Positions 18,852 to 23,453 of a stretch of 23,453 nucleotides of DNA are shown here, piece after piece (positions within the stretch are counted from its first letter, which is position 1; each line of letters opens with the position of its first letter). Made by a program: the position numbers and the translations under genes. The notes beneath the pieces are model-generated. The model was not told where the DNA came from. It saw nothing but the letters and a program-made list of their open reading frames with translations, and searched no databases. The DNA comes from Chara braunii (lineage: Eukaryota; Streptophyta; Charophyceae; Charales; Characeae): contig BFEA01000749.1 of assembly GCA_003427395.1 (NCBI GenBank), forward strand, positions 456,630 to 480,082. Direction: 5' to 3'.

Positions 18852-18871
18852 GATCCCCGGCAATGGCGCCA
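18852..18871 (-). other. primer-binding site, tRNA-Asp type
   Basis: On the minus strand TGGCGCCATTGCCGGGGATC begins two bases (GG) after the LTR end. It is complementary to the 3' end of plant tRNA-Asp with one mismatch (A for G at the eighth base), the primer type known from Athila/Tat-like and some other plant gypsy elements. It fixes the element's orientation and the LTR border. Confidence 0.85.
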
Positions 18872-18873
18872 CC

Positions 18874-19088
18874 TGTCGAGCACATCGGTCCCACACGGGG
18901 ACCCTCCCGGCCGCGTCACGCAGGATTATGCCGGACTTGTCGTGGAGAGCGTTTGCGGCTCCGGCCGAGTGCGCCAGCCGTACCTCTTGCGAGCCCCTGC
19001 GACAGGACAGAGTCACGCGAGGCACCGCTACCTCCACTTGCGGGAGCTGTCACCATCCCTTAGGTGGGCGTATCCCCGCCGAGCTACT
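18874..19088 (-). repeat. 3' end of the 5' LTR of the minus-strand element
   Basis: Read on the minus strand this segment ends GTGCTCGACA directly before GG and the PBS, so 18874 is a firm LTR edge. It matches 14371-14614 in inverted orientation from AGTAGCTCGG onward. The LTR must extend to the right, but no copy of its expected first bases (TGTCGAGCATACC, minus strand) is seen up to 23453, so the 5' LTR is either very long, rearranged or truncated. Confidence 0.75.
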
Positions 19089-20471
19089 GAACCACATGCG
19101 AAAGCTTTTTGTATGCAATTGCAGAGGTGGCCCAGCCGAGGGCGTTTCTCGCTCGCTGTAGCATAGGGGGTACGCGCGGTCGAACGCCCAAAAATCGAAC
19201 CCGTACGCAAATCGCCGTACTGGGGGGCTGAAGTCCCAAACGCGACTCGGCGTCGGTCGACTAGGACGCTTCACGCACACCACGCGTTACGCCACAATAC
19301 TCACACTTACCACACATAACACACGAGGACACATAACAAATACCACGAACAACACCGCAACACAACAAAACTCCCAGTCCCTTTATTATCCAACCCATAA
19401 CTTTACGCAGTAGAAGTCGGTAACTGCCATGCGCAAGGTTTAGTATAAGACCGCGCGAACGTAGGCCCCACGCATACCGATTTACAATGCAGTCCTACGC
19501 AGATAATCGCGATGACGATGCATTATGTGGTGCACATACCCAAATGGCATGTTCTGAGTCGTGGGGTCTCCTTCGATGCTCAAGCGTCGGCTGAAGTGCG
19601 CGCTAAGGGGGACAACCCTTTAGCGAGCGCAAAACCGGCCTGAGGGCCTTACCATCTTCTGCACCCTGAGATGTCCCTAAGGGCGCGGGGTGAGATGGTC
19701 CCTAGGGCAGGAAGGAATTCGGAGCGGGGGTGAGTTGTCTGGCGCATCACCAGCGACACGCTAACCCTTCCGCTCGGAACTTCAGCGTTCCACCAAAATA
19801 AATCCCAACAAGGAAAAGAAACGAGTACTTTTAACGCTTATCAGAGAAAACCCCTTTAGTGTTAGGCCCGGGACCTGGGCCGTCCTGGGCGAGGACCATC
19901 GTATTCCAGGCTCAGGGCTAACGTCCGACCAAAAATTCTTCAAGAAAAGTAGAGGGGGTCATCCCCTCCCTTCTATTCTTCCCAACCCTTGATTAGGTCC
20001 TTAGTACGCGGGCACTTCAGGCCACGCTAATACCCCGCACATGTACACATATATACGTACATCTATATATTCATATATAGGGGAATAGATATGTGACGAT
20101 CACATCTCACAATCACCATGGGACTCCTCATAGCCATACATATACGTGAGATCGCAGGCAGTCCAATCCAATAATTCGAGCCACAGACCACACCTGCAAT
20201 CACATCAAAGAGTCAAACAAAAGTCCACACACTACACGGAGTCAACTCCAACCAATCTCCATACTCATACCCCTTGCTTTAGCCATGCAAACCCCAACCT
20301 CCAGCCAACCAACCATAAATAAATACTCAGTACCTTTGTTAAATGACCATTCAATAAAAGTCCGGGTGAAATCTTAACAAAACAATAAAATCACCAGGGC
20401 TAAAGTCTTTTTAGGTCGAGTATTGAGAGTGAATTGGGGTTGAGTCGTAAACCGACGGATCGGCAACCGAC

Positions 20472-20530
20472 CTGTTATCAGTGATAACAGAAGAGCAATC
20501 CTTTTGGTGAAATAGCTTGATCAGATCAAG
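20472..20530. repeat. two perfect palindromes 25 bp apart
   Basis: CTGTTATCAGTGATAACAG at 20472-20490 has 9 bp arms around one base, and CTTGATCAGATCAAG at 20516-20530 has 7 bp arms around one base. Such sites could bind dimeric proteins or fold as small hairpins. No function is assigned. Confidence 0.75.
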
Positions 20531-20742
20531 CCTTCCAAATATAACACGGAAACCTGCATCACAGTACAGGCCTAAGGAAAGTACCACTTACGCCTGTGCC
20601 AAGAGGAAAACATTCCCCTAGTCGTATCCTAGCTCCTCTACTAGTACTAAGTCACTGAGTATCTCTTCTGAGTTCTAACCAGAATGGACCCGCTAAGTAA
20701 CTCCCGACTGGAAAATATTCTAACTCCCCAAATTGTACGATA

Positions 20743-20850
20743 TTTCGGCAGCGCTTCCCGTAGGAAAAGTGCCTTTTCAGAACCTCTATGAGTGCAAAAA
20801 TGACTAACTCCTTCAGATTTGTAGAAATTTCGGCAGCGCTTCCGGTAGGA
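20743..20850 (+). repeat. 25 bp direct repeat spaced 83 bp
   Basis: ATTTCGGCAGCGCTTCC followed by C or G and GTAGGAA occurs at 20743-20767 and 20826-20850. The flanks CAAATTGTACGAT and CAGATTTGTAGAA are also alike, so it is an old tandem duplication of about 83 bp. Confidence 0.8.
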
Positions 20851-21257
20851 ATAGGAGGCTGTCAAGATTTATACGAAGCTGAAAAAGCAGAAAGACAAGA
20901 CAACTATACTCGGGACTATTTTCTGACACCTGCCTGATGAACCAGGGTCAATGATAGTCATCACGACCTCTAGATGAGATTGTGAGTTAGCGTTGATCCT
21001 AACCCCTGGCAGGGTCAGTCCTACCTTCATCCCGAGTTCTCCCTCCCATCATCCATCTAGTCTACCTATGGCTCCAGCACTTGGCGAGCATCTAAAGCAA
21101 CTATCCTGTCAAAAAGACGCCCCAAGTGAGAGCCCTCAAGCATACATAACCATGCATCTCTCGCAATCCCACATTAATTTGCCCAAGTAGTTCGTTGAAT
21201 CATTCAGTTCTTCCCTTTAGAAACCCCCCCTCACTTATGGCATAGGATCAGACAAGG

Positions 21258-22506
21258 CCCTAACTTAAGGGTATGCCCAACCTACCTAAGTAAACAAGTA
21301 AGACTACGCACAACTGGACTGCCCTAACTTAAGGGTATGCCCAACTCCAGATAAACTCTAGTCATAAAGCATATGACCAGACCGCCCTAACTTAAGGGTA
21401 CGCCTGACTTCTTCTTGAACTGACGACATGAAGCGTAAAGCTAGACTGCCCTAACTTAAGGGTATGCCTAACCAGCTTTACACAAAGTTACATAGGGCAT
21501 AGGATTAGACTGCCCAACTTAGGGGTGTGCCTAACCTGCCTAGAACAAGCACGAACGACGAATGGTCAGACCGCCCTAACTTAAGGGTACGTCCAGCCTA
21601 CAGAACAAGCGCAAACGACGAATGGTCAGACCGCCCTAACTTAAGGGTACGTCCAACCTACATCACATCAACGACAGGAGCCTATCACGAGGTCGCCCTA
21701 ACTTAAGGGTACGCCTGGCTGGCTTAAACAATTATAGTTACATAAGACAGAATCTGCCTGAACAAGTACAACGACGTGTGACTAAGCCGCCCTAACTTAA
21801 GGGTACGCTTAGCCTCCGTAACGACAATCATATGAGAACAACCATTGATACTTACACAAACTATATGTGTTTCTCTCTTATTAGGCAGATAGTCAGACCT
21901 ACCCAACTTAGGGAGACNTCCAACCCTGCCTTGTGTTTAGAAGGGAAAATAAAACAGGTTTATACTAACTTTCTGCACCTTTGTATTGTCACGAGCATAG
22001 GACCGAGCCGCCCTAACTTAAGGGTACGCTTAGCCTGCCCTGATTACCTTCATTATATTCTTCATCGCTTTTCTCCTCTTCTTGTTCTACCTGACTTACT
22101 GATTGGCTTTCCCAACTTAGGGTGCCCGGTCCGCTAGATGATATAGGTTCGTAATATATATCAAAATTGTATATTTGGGTTGACCATTATGTTCATGGCT
22201 TATGACTGAGCCGCTCTAACTTAAGGGTACGCCCAGCCTCATGCCTGTGTCCCCCTCAGAAGAAAACACACACAGAACTGAGTCCACGCAACTTAGAGTG
22301 TTCCCAGCTCTGTTTTCAGCAACCCACAAAAGAAACACCAGGATTCTGAAACCTCCCAACTTAGGGTGCCCATCCTCCTGTTCAGAAACCCCCCAAAAAA
22401 ACAGAGACTGGTCCGTCCAACTTAGGATAGGTCCAGCCCTCAAAACCATACAGTCAGCCCCAACAAACATAAGTAAAACACAGCGCTGAGCCCACATCAA
22501 CTTAGA
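21258..22506. repeat. array of 17 quasi-palindromic hairpin units
   Basis: The core CCCTAACTTAAGGG occurs exactly nine times (starts 21258, 21322, 21385, 21449, 21574, 21634, 21696, 21790, 22011) and once as CTCTAACTTAAGGG (22214). A shorter form CCCAACTTAGGG occurs at 21513, 21902, 22111 and 22355. Three degenerate forms lie at about 22286, 22416 and 22497. Spacing is about 60 bp in the left half and 57-111 bp in the right. Each core can fold as CCCT/AGGG around AACTTA, and in many units the flanking bases also pair across a small internal loop. The units starting 21541 and 21601 are near-identical 60 bp tandem copies. Sequence between cores is otherwise not conserved. Confidence 0.9.
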
Positions 22507-23012
22507 GGAGATCAGCCTTGGGTTTGACCCGGTCAAAGCATACATAACACCTGCAACCCACCTTCCCCCCAATTCATCCTGTCTTAATTCACTCAACTTA
22601 TCTGAATACTCGCACATACTTGTTCCTTTATCCTTTCGCAATGCATGTCCTAACATACATAGCAAAACAAAAAGTAATAGCCTTCCATATACATCTTCAG
22701 TTACCCGGGGGATAGCAAGTAGTGGAAGGGATCACACGCGTCAGACGAAGTTATACCTGAAGTTCCCTGCCTCCAGAACCCCGCCTGGGTTCCGGCAGAG
22801 CTCCCGCAATCGGTGGGGCATACCGTCCTACGGGTTGCAACCCCGCCTGCCGCCTCCCTGCGAGTCGGAGTCCATAAAGCGCAGTACACCCTTATAGATT
22901 TCCCCAAGCGAGAGGAATGATGGGGAGGGTGCGATCACGGTCAGAAAGCAGAGGAAGAAGACGACGCATAAAGTTCACGTGTCTCGTAAGCCGCTCCTCA
23001 CGAGCATGAAGA
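22507..23012. other. gene-free stretch
   Basis: No recognised family lies here. A 149-codon open frame on the minus strand (22665-22216) runs through the right part of the hairpin array and has no domain I know, so I do not call it a gene. GC rises after about 22700. Confidence 0.4.
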
Positions 23013-23032
23013 ATGCTTCAATCCGTTCACTC

Positions 23033-23453
23033 TCGTGTGGTTGAGGAAGCTCGTCTAGCTACCTCCGGTTCCCGCTCCCCTATCTCCGTTACCCTCAAAG
23101 ATAACAAGACGCAAATCAAACGGTCCCCGACCTCCACTTTTCCCTCACCCTCCAACCATCGGATAGTACCTAGAAGCCTCAGCACTACCTTTCCTCCGCA
23201 TACTTCGGCGTGCAAGAGACTGGGTACGACTTTAACCTTGGCACTCCCTGGTCTCGCCAGTTCCATGGCACAGAGGCCAAATGGGCGACTGATCGTGTGG
23301 TTGAGGAAGCTCGTCTACCTGCCTCCGGGTCTCGCTCCCCTATCTCCGTTACCCTCAGAGATAACAAGACGCAAATCAAACGGTCCCCGACCTCCACTTT
23401 TCCCTCACCCTCCAACCACCAGATAGTACCTAGAAGCCTCAACACTACCATTC
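23033..23453 (+). repeat. 260 bp tandem duplication, cut by the window edge
   Basis: TCGTGTGGTTGAGGAAGCTC begins at 23033 and again at 23293, and the second copy follows the first to the last base with about ten substitutions. In both copies the same reading (VVEEARL...GSRSPISVTL...DNKTQIKRSPTS) stays open. In the first unit another frame reads SSAYFGVQETGYDFNLGTPW and QFHGTEAKWATD straight into the second copy. Because 260 is not a multiple of three, the two copies sit in different frames. It looks like a duplicated fragment of a coding sequence I cannot identify. Confidence 0.75.

Larger units (their letters stand above)
19089..21240. other. gene-free region, possibly long-LTR sequence
   Basis: No protein family is seen on either strand. 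Contents are a CA/AC-rich part near 19270-19370, an inverted repeat at about 19597-19629 (CGCTAAGGG facing CCCTTTAGCG), short AT-rich TATA-like words near 20050-20090, the palindromes at 20472 and 20516 and the spaced repeat at 20743. Its position upstream of a PBS-marked LTR end makes it a candidate for the body of that LTR, which is inference only. Confidence 0.4.

Noticed and set aside
14371-19088. DNA transposon with ~240 bp terminal inverted repeats
   Set aside because: The arms are LTR ends: a tRNA-Asp PBS abuts one and a polypurine tract plus Gag-like ORF lies by the other. No transposase is seen and no target duplication frames the arms.
21258-22506. CRISPR-like array of regularly spaced palindromic repeats
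   Set aside because: Setting is eukaryotic retroelement DNA. The conserved core is only 14 bp, spacing varies from 57 to 111 bp, copies decay strongly, and no cas genes are present.
22216-22665. 149-codon minus-strand open frame
   Set aside because: It runs through the degenerate end of the hairpin array, has no recognisable domain, and has no supporting context.
1-23453. tRNA or rRNA genes
   Set aside because: I looked for cloverleaf-like patterns and conserved rRNA words on both strands by eye. Only the tRNA-complementary primer sites were found.

Overview
This window looks like repeat-rich, intergenic nuclear DNA from a plant. The evidence is Ty3/gypsy LTR retrotransposons with chromodomains, primer-binding sites matching plant initiator tRNA-Met and tRNA-Asp, many microsatellites, and no intact host gene. 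The style would suit a streptophyte with a large repetitive genome, such as a charophyte, but nothing here fixes the species. Three single N positions (7703, 11783, 21918) mark an assembly.

Layout. 1-600: trinucleotide and dinucleotide low-complexity DNA. 802-1233: the 3' end of one chromovirus pol gene with a chromodomain, followed by a polypurine tract and the start of its LTR at 1259, whose U3 is full of palindromes. 2524-3143: four copies of a ~90 bp motif. 3181-12135: a complete, decayed chromovirus on the + strand, made of a 998 bp 5' LTR, initiator-Met PBS, leader, gag, protease, RT, RNase H, integrase, chromodomain-like tail, polypurine tract and 1014 bp 3' LTR, with a 4 bp CTTC duplication at its edges. 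Its LTRs differ at about 40 positions by eye. Its genes carry eight in-frame stops and about eight frameshifts, and gag has been hit by a short poly(A)-tailed retroposon (5701-5885) with a 9 bp target duplication. 12136-13450: a repeat-flanked block with a decayed gene fragment holding two tandem RING-like zinc motifs, followed by an A-rich tract. 13451-14370: no recognised gene, one short open frame and a T-rich tract.

14615-19088 is best read as a second LTR retrotransposon on the minus strand: tRNA-Asp PBS beside an LTR end (right), an unrecognised ~300-codon broken ORF, a 374-codon Gag-like ORF whose stop sits in the polypurine tract, then an LTR start (left). It has no pol, so it resembles gag-only non-autonomous plant elements. 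A second copy of its LTR 3' end lies in opposite orientation at 14371-14614.

19089-23453 shows no clear gene. It holds palindromes, an 83 bp spaced repeat, a striking array of 17 quasi-palindromic hairpin units at 21258-22506 whose flanking stems appear to covary, and a 260 bp tandem duplication with conserved reading frame at the window's end.

No cellular pathway is encoded. The genes that work together are the retroelement parts: Gag packages the RNA, protease cuts the polyprotein, RT/RNase H copies the RNA, and integrase with its chromodomain inserts the copy. Neither element looks able to do this itself now.
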